Source: Chloroflexota bacterium (GTDB taxonomy: Bacteria; Chloroflexota; Chloroflexia; JAMDCE01). Taken from it: a stretch of DNA of 9,779 nt. Under the pieces are notes generated by a model. The model worked only from the letters and a program-made list of their open reading frames with translations. It did not search any database and had not been told where the DNA came from. The stretch spans positions 1 to 9,779 of the forward strand of contig JAMDCE010000461.1 of the NCBI GenBank assembly GCA_023489135.1, read 5' to 3'. Of the stretch, positions 1-6,646 are shown one piece after another. The stretch's first letter is position 1; each line of letters begins with the position of its first letter. The position numbers and the translations under genes are program-made.

Positions 1-323
1 CGGTGATCGGTGGCGCCGGCCACGCCCTGCAGGAGGACCTCAATTGGGTAGACGGGGTCCTGATGAACCCCAGCTTCCTGGACTACAAGCTTCCGTGCGC
101 GCTGGACATCCCCGGCAAGGTCAACTCGATGCTAGTCGAGACCTACGATCCCAACGGACCATTCGGAGCGAAGGAGGCCGCCGAGGGCACGCAGATTCCG
201 ACCTGTCCGGCCATCGCCAACGCCATCTACGACGCCATCGGCGTGCGCATCAAAGAGCTTCCGGTGACGCCCGAGAAAATCCTCAAGGGCCTGGAGGAGC
301 AGAGGAAAAAGGCCAAAGCCTAA
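1..323 (+). CDS. Molybdopterin-binding subunit of a xanthine dehydrogenase-family hydroxylase, C-terminal part
   Basis: This is the 3' end of a gene that begins before the window; the reading frame has codons from base 3 and stops with TAA at 321-323, leaving about 106 residues. The fragment shows the late part of the large molybdenum-cofactor subunit: a GGAGHAL stretch, then NPSFLDYKLPCALDIP, then GPFGAKEAAEG followed by IPTCPAIANAIYDAIGVRI. In this family the Glu after the AKxxx block is the catalytic base beside the Mo centre. Here it is the second Glu of KEAAE (bases 183-185), so the active-site residue is kept. Family members hydroxylate aromatic, heterocyclic or aldehyde substrates, or reduce 4-hydroxybenzoyl-CoA, together with FAD and 2Fe-2S partners that would lie upstream. 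The substrate cannot be told from the fragment. The gene ends in a Lys-rich tail and is followed by its own terminator, so it is probably last in its operon. Confidence 0.85.
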   Translation, partial: VIGGAGHALQEDLNWVDGVLMNPSFLDYKLPCALDIPGKVNSMLVETYDPNGPFGAKEAAEGTQIPTCPAIANAIYDAIGVRIKELPVTPEKILKGLEEQRKKAKA

Positions 324-365
324 CTCGGCACCGACTCCAACGTAACCCAACAACCATGCTTTAGC

Positions 366-393
366 GCGGGGGCTTGTCCCCCGCTTTCTTTTT
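366..393 (+). terminator. Intrinsic terminator of the molybdenum-hydroxylase operon
   Basis: A perfect 7-bp GC stem, GCGGGGG (366-372) with CCCCCGC (378-384), closes a 5-nt loop (CTTGT) and is followed directly by a T-rich run, TTTCTTTTT (385-393). This is the standard rho-independent layout. It lies 42 bases after the hydroxylase stop codon and 7 bases before the next promoter, so it should separate the two transcription units. Confidence 0.85.
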
Positions 394-400
394 GAATAAC

Positions 401-429
401 TTGACTCTGCGCAGCAAGCCAATTATAAT
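401..429 (+). promoter_or_regulatory. Near-consensus sigma70-type promoter of the transporter operon
   Basis: TTGACT (401-406; five of six matches to the -35 consensus) and a perfect TATAAT (424-429) are separated by exactly 17 bases. Transcription would start near 436, giving a leader of about 160 nt before the solute-binding protein gene. Its place directly after a terminator and upstream of a strongly ribosome-bound gene fits well. No operator palindrome is obvious around it, so a constitutive or activator-independent promoter is plausible. Confidence 0.75.
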
Positions 430-435
430 CGCCCC

Positions 436-594
436 AACAATGCGACCGACCGTGGACAAGGAGGTGATGTGCGCCCACAACTTTCCCGTGAGCACTCGCC
501 TATTCAGTGGAAAGAACGTCGTGACGTTGGAAGTCGCCCCGCGACGAACAGCATCGCGCGAAGGCGCGGCTTCATTATCCAAGGAGGGATTTAG
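436..594 (+). promoter_or_regulatory. Long 5' leader with a full Shine-Dalgarno match and candidate leader ORFs
   Basis: The leader holds AAGGAGGTGAT at 458-468, an 11-base match to the complement of the usual 16S rRNA tail and stronger than the real ribosome site of the downstream gene. Two overlapping short frames start just after it. ATG 467 runs 43 codons to a TGA at 596-598 that overlaps the next ATG as ATGA. GTG 469 runs 41 codons to a TAG at 592-594 that abuts it. Spacing from AAGGAGG is 2 nt for the ATG and 4 nt for the GTG, both tight. The predicted peptides resemble no family I know. The site may be a translated leader, a ribosome standby site or chance. A small GCGC-GAAG-GCGC hairpin near 557-568 is the only other structure seen; no known riboswitch is recognisable. 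Confidence 0.35.
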
Positions 595-1881
595 ATGAAA
601 GGCAAGCTGTTGGCTTTGGGCGCGCTCGCCCTGATTGTCGGGTTTTTGTTGGGGGCTTGCGCGCCCGCCGCCCCTACAACCGCGCCGGCCCCGACCACTG
701 CTCCTTCCCAACCGGCAGTTTCCACTCCCGCCGCTGGCTCACTCGGTCGGAACGTAAAAGTCGGAATCATTGACACCTACAGCGGTCCGCCTGCCGCGTT
801 CGGCAACGACGCATTGCACGGTTTCGAGCTCGCCCTCAAGGAAATCAACAAGACCGGCGTGCTGGGTGGCAAGATTGAGTATGCCAAGCGCGACGAGAAG
901 TTCGCACCAGATGTCGCGCTGAGTATGGCCAAGGAACTGGTGCTGCAGGAAAAAGTGGATGTTCTGGTGGGCACCATCAACAGCGCCGCGTCGCTCGCCA
1001 TCTCCGCCTACGCCAAAGAACAAAAAGTTCCCTTCATCGTGTGGACGGCCAAGAGTGAAAAAATCACCGGCGCGAGCGGGCATCGCTACGTTTTCTCCAC
1101 CAGCGAGAACACCGCCATGGCGGGCAAGGCCGGCGCCCAGGGCCTCGCGAAAAAACCGTATGCCAAGTACTGGATCGCCGGCGAGGACTACGAGTACGGT
1201 CACGCCATTGCCGACTCGGCGTGGAACAATCTCAAGCAGCTCAAGCCAGACGTCCAATTGTTGGGGCAGACCTGGTGGAAAACCGGCGAACCCGACCTCG
1301 TCCCCTTCCTCACCCAAATCACATCCGCCAAACCGGACGCGGTCATTTTTGCGACCGGCGGCGCGGGGATGACCAATGTTTTGAAAGCGGCCAAGTCCAC
1401 TGGAATGTCGGATAAGACCCCGATTTGGATTCACACCGCTATCGATTACTCTGTGCTCAAGCCGCTCGGCGCGGACGTGTCCGAAGGCGTGATGGGCACC
1501 ATGGATTACCTCTTCTACTACCCAGACACCCCGGACAACAAAGCGTTTGTCAAAGCGTTCCAGGATGCCTACGGCTCGCCACCGGGATTTCCCACCTTCC
1601 ACGCCTACAACACCGCGAATTTCATCGCCGAGGCGTTCAAGAAAGCCGGAGCGCTCGATAAGGAGAAGTTCATCGATGCGCTGGGGGGCTTGAAAATCAA
1701 ATCCCCGATCGGCGAAGTGGAAATGCGCGCCTGCGATAATCAAGCCGTCCTGCCGATGTACTTCGGCGTGACGAAGAAAACCTCCCAGTACGACTTTCCG
1801 ATTGCCACCGACATCGTCGCGGTAGCCGGAAAAGACGTCATGCCCTCCTGCGACGACATCAAGAAAGCACGCGGGCAGTGA
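595..1881 (+). CDS. Branched-chain amino-acid-type ABC transporter substrate-binding lipoprotein
   Basis: This is the extracytoplasmic receptor of the LIV/HAAT-family importer encoded by the next four genes. Residues 1-21 are a lipoprotein signal peptide: KGK, a hydrophobic core, and lipobox LGAC with the acylated Cys at 22. A low-complexity Ala/Pro/Thr tether follows to about residue 49. The Peripla_BP_6 (type I periplasmic-binding fold) domain starts at about residue 53 with NVKVGIIDTYSGPPAAFG and includes the usual G-x-x-LALKEIN helix. It continues through an alternating Rossmann pattern to the C-terminus at 428, a normal length. The ATG at 595 has AAGGAGGG six bases upstream, so the start is secure. 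Ligands of this family range from Leu/Ile/Val to amides, urea and aromatic acids. The binding residues do not let me choose, but the adjacent molybdenum hydroxylase makes an aromatic or heterocyclic acid worth testing. The long Ala/Pro/Thr tether is typical of Chloroflexota lipoproteins. Confidence 0.92.
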   Translation: MKGKLLALGALALIVGFLLGACAPAAPTTAPAPTTAPSQPAVSTPAAGSLGRNVKVGIIDTYSGPPAAFGNDALHGFELALKEINKTGVLGGKIEYAKRDEKFAPDVALSMAKELVLQEKVDVLVGTINSAASLAISAYAKEQKVPFIVWTAKSEKITGASGHRYVFSTSENTAMAGKAGAQGLAKKPYAKYWIAGEDYEYGHAIADSAWNNLKQLKPDVQLLGQTWWKTGEPDLVPFLTQITSAKPDAVIFATGGAGMTNVLKAAKSTGMSDKTPIWIHTAIDYSVLKPLGADVSEGVMGTMDYLFYYPDTPDNKAFVKAFQDAYGSPPGFPTFHAYNTANFIAEAFKKAGALDKEKFIDALGGLKIKSPIGEVEMRACDNQAVLPMYFGVTKKTSQYDFPIATDIVAVAGKDVMPSCDDIKKARGQ

Positions 1882-1906
1882 AGAGTTCAGGCGGCAGGGG
1901 TTTGCG

Positions 1907-2785
1907 TTGAATCTCGACGCGTTGAGCAGCCAGTTGCTGATCGGTCTCAGTCGAACGATGATCCTTTTCATCGTTTCGGCTGGGTTGAGCTTCGTGCTGG
2001 GCGTCCTGCGCGTGCCCAACGTTGCGCACGGCTCGCTGTACATGATCGGCGCGTTTTCCGCCTACACCATCGCGACGGCGCTCGGCCAGAACCCGGCCGG
2101 CTTCTGGCTCGCGCTCCTGGTGGCCCCTCTCGTCGTGGCCCTCGTCGGCTTGATCGTCGAGCGTGGTCTGCTGTGCCATCTCTACCAGCGCGAACACCTG
2201 ATGTTGATTCTGTTCACCTTCGCGATTGGTCTTGTCCTGAACGATGTGGTAAAACTCGCGTGGGGCGCCGATTACCGCTCGGTGGTGCCGCCGGAAATCC
2301 TGAAAGGCTCGCTCGCGCTGTTCGATTTCGCGATCCCACGCTACAACCTGTTCCTGCTCGCCGCTGGTCCACTCGTCGCGGTTGGCTTGTGGCTCTTCGC
2401 GACCAAAACCAAAATCGGTAAAATATCACGCGCCGCGGCGGTGGATCGCGACATGGTCGGCGTGCTGGGCATCAACGTCTCCTGGGTCTTCGCCGCGTCG
2501 TTCGTCATCGGCAGCTACCTGGCCGGATTGGGCGGCGCGCTCGTCGCGCCGACACTCAGCGTTACCCTGGGGATGGATCGCACCGTCATCATCGAGACGT
2601 TCTTGATTGTCACGATCGGTGGACTGGGAAATATCTGGGGCGCGATGATCGGCGCGCTCGTTTTTGGGGTGGGGCAGTCCGTGGGGATCTTGATTCTGCC
2701 GCAGTACGCCGTCGTGTTTCCCTACGCGGCGGTGGTCATCGTCCTGCTCCTGCGACCGACCGGGTTACTGAAATCGGTGTGGTGA
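1907..2785 (+). CDS. livH: LivH-like branched-chain ABC transporter permease
   Basis: One of the two membrane subunits that form the translocation path of the importer. The 292-residue protein is almost entirely hydrophobic with about eight membrane segments. It carries hallmarks of the LivH branch: LRVPNVAHGSLYMIGAF near the N-terminus, a GLIVERGLL segment, and a C-terminal IIETFLIVTIGGLGNIWGAMIGA block that contacts the ATPase and precedes the last helices. The start used is TTG 1907, with GGCAGGGG about six bases upstream; no in-frame ATG or GTG lies between the previous stop and this codon, and another TTG at 1922 is the only near alternative. It lies 25 bases after the receptor gene and nine bases before the second permease, consistent with one transcript. 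The symbol reflects family position, not proven substrate. Confidence 0.9.
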   Translation: MNLDALSSQLLIGLSRTMILFIVSAGLSFVLGVLRVPNVAHGSLYMIGAFSAYTIATALGQNPAGFWLALLVAPLVVALVGLIVERGLLCHLYQREHLMLILFTFAIGLVLNDVVKLAWGADYRSVVPPEILKGSLALFDFAIPRYNLFLLAAGPLVAVGLWLFATKTKIGKISRAAAVDRDMVGVLGINVSWVFAASFVIGSYLAGLGGALVAPTLSVTLGMDRTVIIETFLIVTIGGLGNIWGAMIGALVFGVGQSVGILILPQYAVVFPYAAVVIVLLLRPTGLLKSVW

Positions 2786-2794
2786 GGATGCTTC

Positions 2795-3766
2795 ATGATC
2801 GAGGGAATTGTCGGGTCGCGCTGGCGCTTGCCGATTGCGGCGGTTTCGGCCGCTCTCATTTTCGCGCCGCTCGTCGTACCCGCCTTCTGGGTCTATATCT
2901 TGCCCTTGATTTTCGTCACCGCCCTGCTGGCGATCAGTCTCAATCTGGTTCTTGGCTACGGCGGCATTTATCAGTTTCATCACGGCGTGTTTTACGGCGT
3001 CGGCGCCTACACCGCCGCGCTGATTCTCACCAGGACTTCGCTCCCGGCCTGGGTTGGTTTTAGCGCGGGACCGCTCCTCGCGGCGGCCAGTGGGCTGCTC
3101 ATCGGCTGGTTTTGTGTCCGGCTGACCAAGTTATACTTTGGAATGCTCCAAATCTCCCTCGGTTCGCTCATTTGGATTATCGTCTCGCGGGCGTACTCGA
3201 TTACCGGGGGCGATAACGGTATCCACGATGTCCCGGTTCCGGCGCTTCTCCGGACTTCCAATGGGGTGTACTACTTCACGCTCGTCATCTTGATCGTCTG
3301 CCTCGCCGTGATGTATCTCATCGTGAAATCGCCTTTTGGCTGCACGCTTCAAGCGATCCGCGATAATCCCCAGCGTTGCGAAGCCGTCGGCATCGACGTC
3401 CGACGCCATCAGCTCATGGCCATTGGACTTGCCGCATTATTTGCCGGTGTCGCCGGCGTCTTGTTCGTCGGACTGGAGCGTTCTGTCTTCCCGGATTTAC
3501 TGTTCTGGGTCTTATCGCTCGAGATTCTTGTTATGTGTCTGCTTGGCGGATGGTTTACGTTTACCGGACCGATCGTGGGCGCGGCGGTTGTCGTCTCGCT
3601 GCGAACGTTTGTCAGCATTTACACCGACTACTGGACGTTGGTCCTCGGCGTCATTCTGATCCTGTTGATTTTCTTCCTGCCGGAAGGTGTGATGGGATTC
3701 TTGCTCGAGCGACTTGAACCGCGACCCATCGAAGAAGGGAGACGGCGGGTAGATGTTGCGGGTTGA
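2795..3766 (+). CDS. livM: LivM-like branched-chain ABC transporter permease
   Basis: Second permease subunit, 323 residues, with about eight to nine membrane segments. The N-terminal half has LNLVLGYGGIYQFHHGVFYGVGAY, the LivM version of the motif usually written LGxxGxxSxGHxxFxGxGAY, here with FHH where Ser-x-Gly-His is common. The cytoplasmic loop AIRDNPQRCEAVGIDV is the strongest LivM signature, and the C-terminus ends with an FFLPEGVMGF motif typical of the family. ATG 2795 is preceded by GTGAGG at 2782-2787. An out-of-frame ATG at 2788 is not a competitor. The 3' end overlaps the next gene by 14 bases, which suggests translational coupling to the ATPase subunit. Confidence 0.9.
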   Translation: MIEGIVGSRWRLPIAAVSAALIFAPLVVPAFWVYILPLIFVTALLAISLNLVLGYGGIYQFHHGVFYGVGAYTAALILTRTSLPAWVGFSAGPLLAAASGLLIGWFCVRLTKLYFGMLQISLGSLIWIIVSRAYSITGGDNGIHDVPVPALLRTSNGVYYFTLVILIVCLAVMYLIVKSPFGCTLQAIRDNPQRCEAVGIDVRRHQLMAIGLAALFAGVAGVLFVGLERSVFPDLLFWVLSLEILVMCLLGGWFTFTGPIVGAAVVVSLRTFVSIYTDYWTLVLGVILILLIFFLPEGVMGFLLERLEPRPIEEGRRRVDVAG

Positions 3767-4505
3767 GGCGGCAGAGAAGTCCTTTGACGGTTTCAAGGCG
3801 GTGAATCGGGCGAGCCTGGTCGTCGAAGAGGGCGCCGTTGTCGCCGTTATCGGTCCCAACGGCGCGGGCAAAACGACGTTGTTTAATTTGATTACGGGCA
3901 TCCACAAGCCGGACCGCGGCAAGATGATTTTTCAAGGCCAAGACATCTGCGGACTGCCCCCCCACGAGATTTGCCGGCGTGGCATCGCGCGGTCGTTTCA
4001 AATCGCCAACATCTTTCATCGGCTCACCGTTTTCGAGAACGTGCAGGTCTCGGTGCTGTCGCAGCAGCGCCGGAGCGCGAATCTGTTTCGCCCCGCGCGA
4101 AACCTGGCCGTCGAAGAAACGAACGGCATTCTGGCCAGCACCGGACTGCTGAGTAAAGCGCGCCGCGTTGCCGGCACGCTGTCGCACGGCGACCAGCGCA
4201 TTCTGGAGATGGCCATCGCGCTCGGCAGCCGGCCCAAACTGCTGATTCTCGACGAGCCAACCGCTGGAATGTCGCCCGAAGAAACCGCCGTGACGTTGGA
4301 TCTCATCAAGCACCTGTCCCAGGCGGCCGGCTTGACCATTTTGTTCTGTGAGCACGACATGGACATTGTGTTCTCGGTCGCCCAGAGCATCATGGTCATG
4401 CAGCACGGGCAGACGATCATCCAGGGCGAGCCGGAAGAGGTGAGGCAGAACGAGCAAGTTCAGGAAGCTTACTTGGGCGGCACCCTTGTCGAAGGAGGGA
4501 ACTGA
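3753..4505 (+). CDS. livG: LivG-like ABC transporter ATP-binding protein
   Basis: Cytoplasmic ATPase of the importer, 250 residues, the usual LivG length. Walker A is GPNGAGKTT at residues 34-42, the Q-loop Gln is at 83 in ARSFQ, the signature motif is LSHGD at 143-147, Walker B is LLILDEP at 163-169 with catalytic Glu 168, and the switch His is 201. The signature replaces the common LSGGQ, but LSHGDQR or LAYGQQR forms are frequent in LivG proteins, so the enzyme looks intact. The C-terminal extension after residue 215, ending in EAYLGG, is also characteristic of LivG. ATG 3753 lies inside the end of the permease gene, with an AGAAGGGAG ribosome site upstream. The stop overlaps the next start by one base (TGATG). 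Confidence 0.93.
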   Translation: MLRVEAAEKSFDGFKAVNRASLVVEEGAVVAVIGPNGAGKTTLFNLITGIHKPDRGKMIFQGQDICGLPPHEICRRGIARSFQIANIFHRLTVFENVQVSVLSQQRRSANLFRPARNLAVEETNGILASTGLLSKARRVAGTLSHGDQRILEMAIALGSRPKLLILDEPTAGMSPEETAVTLDLIKHLSQAAGLTILFCEHDMDIVFSVAQSIMVMQHGQTIIQGEPEEVRQNEQVQEAYLGGTLVEGGN

Positions 4506-5203
4506 TGCTCGAAGTGGATGGGATCCACGCGTATTATGGTTTGAGTCACATCCTCTTCGGCGTCTCGCTCAGCGTTGAGAAGGGTCAGATCGTTTGTCTG
4601 CTCGGTCGAAACGGTGCCGGCAAGACTACGACGATGAAGAGCATCATCGGCCTGGTTTCGCCAAAGCAGGGGGGCATTCGATTCAAGGGCGAGGAGGTCG
4701 TGGGCAAAGCGCCGTACCTGCTCGCGCGCAAAGGGATAGGCTATGTCCCGGACGAAAGAAAGATTTTCGCCGATCTCTCGGTTGGAGAAAACTTGGAAAT
4801 TGCGGAGCGCCCAGCGAAAACCGGCCCGGGCTGGGACCGCGCCCGCGTCTACCAGGTTTTCCCCGTGTTGCAGGCCATCGAATCGCGCCGGGGGGGTTAC
4901 CTCAGCGGCGGCGAGCAGCGCATGTTGGCCATTGCACGCGCACTGATGGGCAATCCGGAATTCTTGATTCTGGACGAACCAATGGAAGGACTGGCGCCGC
5001 TGACGGTGCGCATGATCGAAGCGCAGATATTGAGATTGCGCGAGACCGGGTTGACCGTGCTGATGACCGAACAAAATGTCGCGTCCGCCCTGCGGCTGAG
5101 CGATCGCTGCTATGTGATCGACGATGGTCACATTCGATTCCAGGGAACAGTCGAAGAGTTGAAGACGAATGACGAGGTGAGGCGCAAGTATCTGCTGGTG
5201 TGA
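4505..5203 (+). CDS. livF: LivF-like ABC transporter ATP-binding protein
   Basis: Second ATPase of the importer, 232 residues. Walker A is GRNGAGKTT at 34-42 and VPDERKIFADLSVGENL at 81-97 is the LivF form of the Q-loop region. The signature is LSGGE at 133-137, and Walker B is FLILDEP at 153-159 with Glu 158. The switch position has Gln 190 (TEQN) instead of His; this is the normal LivF state and not a defect. ATG 4505 shares its A with the stop of the previous gene, and GAAGGAGG lies just upstream. This is the last gene of the operon: a gene on the opposite strand ends 46 bases later. No convincing intrinsic terminator is visible in that gap. Confidence 0.93.
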   Translation: MLEVDGIHAYYGLSHILFGVSLSVEKGQIVCLLGRNGAGKTTTMKSIIGLVSPKQGGIRFKGEEVVGKAPYLLARKGIGYVPDERKIFADLSVGENLEIAERPAKTGPGWDRARVYQVFPVLQAIESRRGGYLSGGEQRMLAIARALMGNPEFLILDEPMEGLAPLTVRMIEAQILRLRETGLTVLMTEQNVASALRLSDRCYVIDDGHIRFQGTVEELKTNDEVRRKYLLV

Positions 5204-5249
5204 ATTGGGGTAGCTGGGAATGTCTCTCGAGATACGCCCGCGCTTACTT

Positions 5250-6167
5250 CTACCGTTGCCCGCGGGTCGGCCTTGGCTCCTCCTCTCCTCCGTACAACAC
5301 TATCCTGTTCCCGCCCTGCTCTTTGGCTCTATACATAGCCGAATCGGCCCGGGATAGGGCCAGCCCGGGGTCTATCCTTCCGTCGACGGCCACCAGGCCA
5401 ATGCTGAGGCTAAGGCGAAAACCGAGGTCGTCCAAAGTGACCTGGAGCGCTTCCACCCCCAGGCGAATCCGCTCGGCCGCCGCCCGCGCACCTTCGAGGT
5501 TAGTGCCGTCCAGCAACACCGCAAATTCATCCCCACCCATGCGGGCCGGCAGGTCCACCGCGCGCACTTGATCCTGCAGCAGCCTGGCCAGCGATACCAG
5601 CGCCCGGTCTCCCGCCGCGTGGCCAAGCCTATCGTTGACGTTCTTAAAGTTATCGACGTCCAGGAAGAGGAGCGCGCTGGAGTTCCCCCTCCGGGCACGC
5701 GCCACCGAACGTTCCAGAGCATCTCCCAGCGAGCGACGGTTGGACAGCCCCGTTAAGGGATCGTGGGTGGCCAGGTGGGCCAGCAGGTGCTCCTGCTGCT
5801 TGCGCTCCGTAACGTCCATGAAGTTCCCCAGAGCCGCTCGCTGGCCGTCGTACTGGATGGAGGTCACCGTTTCCATGATCCACCTGGTAGTGCCGTCTCT
5901 GTAGACGACCCTGTACTCATACGGCGAGGTCTCCTCACCCCTCAACATCTTGATGGCATTTTCCCTCACCATACCTCGGTCTTCAGGCGTGACGAGCTCC
6001 AAAGGATCCATCCCCATCAGTTCCTCTTCGCCGTACCCCGTCTGCCGCTGGAACTGCTGGTTGACGAAACAAAGCTTCCTTCCCTGGACTATGTAGATTC
6101 CGATCGGCGAGCTCTTGGCCAGGATCGTGAACAGTCCCTCATCCCGCTTGTGTCCTGCGACCGGCAT
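5250..6167 (-). CDS. PAS-GGDEF diguanylate cyclase
   Basis: Predicted cytoplasmic enzyme making cyclic di-GMP from two GTP under control of a PAS sensor. From ATG 6167 it has 305 residues. A PAS domain spans roughly 14-122 (NQQFQRQTGYGEEELMG, then a C-terminal YRDGTTRWIME and GNFMDVTERK). The GGDEF domain spans roughly 132-292: HDPLTGLSNRR, FLDVDNFKNVND with the metal-binding Asp, GHAAGD, and an intact GGDEF at 211-215. RAVD at 202-205, five residues before GGDEF, is a complete inhibitory I-site, so product feedback is expected. There is no signal peptide or membrane segment. I chose ATG 6167 because GGAGG (complement of 6176-6180) lies eight bases upstream; a TTG eight codons earlier (6191) would swallow that site. 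The PAS ligand is unknown. The gene converges on the transporter operon and is unrelated to it. Confidence 0.92.
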   Translation of the reverse strand: MPVAGHKRDEGLFTILAKSSPIGIYIVQGRKLCFVNQQFQRQTGYGEEELMGMDPLELVTPEDRGMVRENAIKMLRGEETSPYEYRVVYRDGTTRWIMETVTSIQYDGQRAALGNFMDVTERKQQEHLLAHLATHDPLTGLSNRRSLGDALERSVARARRGNSSALLFLDVDNFKNVNDRLGHAAGDRALVSLARLLQDQVRAVDLPARMGGDEFAVLLDGTNLEGARAAAERIRLGVEALQVTLDDLGFRLSLSIGLVAVDGRIDPGLALSRADSAMYRAKEQGGNRIVLYGGEEEPRPTRGQR

Positions 6168-6190
6168 GTTCGCCACCTCCCCACTCGACA

Positions 6191-6217
6191 AGAGACGCCC
6201 TGTTCACAGGCGTCTCT
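6191..6217. repeat. 9-bp inverted repeat in the leader of the diguanylate cyclase gene
   Basis: AGAGACGCC (6191-6199) and GGCGTCTCT (6209-6217) are perfect reverse complements around nine bases. The central part can also pair in a shifted register (CCTGT with ACAGG), giving one longer hairpin with a bulged C. It lies between the candidate promoter and the ribosome site of the - strand gene, ending about ten bases upstream of the GGAGG. It may be a mobile-type intergenic palindrome, an operator or an RNA hairpin; the sequence alone does not decide. Confidence 0.7.
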
Positions 6218-6289
6218 CTACGGCCTATTTACCTCTTTGTGCCAATTCCACCGGACAAGAGAGGCCACGACAAGGAGTTTATTGCGAGG

Positions 6290-6318
6290 ATACTAGCACC
6301 AAGCTGCTATCAAGTCAA
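6290..6318 (-). promoter_or_regulatory. Candidate sigma70-type promoter of the diguanylate cyclase gene
   Basis: Read on the - strand, TTGACT (6318-6313) and TAGTAT (6295-6290, four of six to consensus) are separated by exactly 17 bases. The -35 box is the same hexamer as in the transporter promoter. Transcription would begin near 6283 and give a leader of about 115 nt that contains the inverted repeat at 6191-6217. Confidence 0.5.
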
Positions 6319-6351
6319 TGATCGTGAGTCCCGATTTCATTAGTCCTGAGC

Positions 6352-6510
6352 TCACGGCTCCAGCCTCCTGACGCCCTCTATCTCGTCAAAATGGGCATCG
6401 TAGCTGTAAAGCTCCTGTTCTTTACGGCTCTCCAGAAGCGCGGCGTGGCAGGCATCGACGTAGTCGATGGGAAGACTAGTGTAGAGATTGACCTCCGCAA
6501 TCACCCTGTG
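6352..6510 (-). pseudogene. C-terminal remnant of a PIN-domain (VapC-like) toxin
   Basis: On the - strand the frame ending at TGA 6354-6352 reads LPIDYVDACHAALLESR, then ELYSYDAHFDEIEGVRRLEP. This matches the last third of PIN-domain ribonucleases: an acidic DxxDA active-site helix, a Leu/Tyr-Ser-Tyr-Asp strand with the last metal-binding Asp, and an FDxIxGVxRLEP ending. Only about 50 residues are open, from the GTG at 6504. An in-frame TAG stands at 6513-6511 and another stop lies further upstream, while a complete PIN toxin has about 120-140 residues. The N-terminal half with the first catalytic Asp is missing, and no antitoxin gene is visible. I read it as a dead toxin-antitoxin relic cut off at the junction with the glycosyltransferase gene region. 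Confidence 0.75.
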
Positions 6511-6646
6511 CTAGCATGGCCACGGCCGTTAGGGCAGGAAGTACCTGTGGCTGAAATGTCTCAGATCCGCCTTGTTTATCCTCATCTATCCTGCCGCACG
6601 GGCGTTTTACCTGCCGCTTGTTTGCACAAGAATGATGGAGCTTCCG

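Noticed and set aside
739..2043. Long open frame on the minus strand opposite the receptor gene
   Set aside because: The plus strand encodes a complete lipoprotein receptor with signal peptide and ribosome site. The antisense translation has no recognisable domain and reflects GC-rich third positions.
3651..4457. Long minus-strand open frame opposite the LivG gene
   Set aside because: All ABC ATPase motifs are on the plus strand. The antisense product is low-complexity and has no family signature.
5072..5074. LivF switch residue is Gln (TEQN) instead of His
   Set aside because: This is the normal state in LivF proteins and not a sign of inactivation.
5204..5249. Terminator between the convergent LivF and diguanylate cyclase genes
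   Set aside because: The only symmetry is TCTCGAGA, too short and without a loop or T-run.
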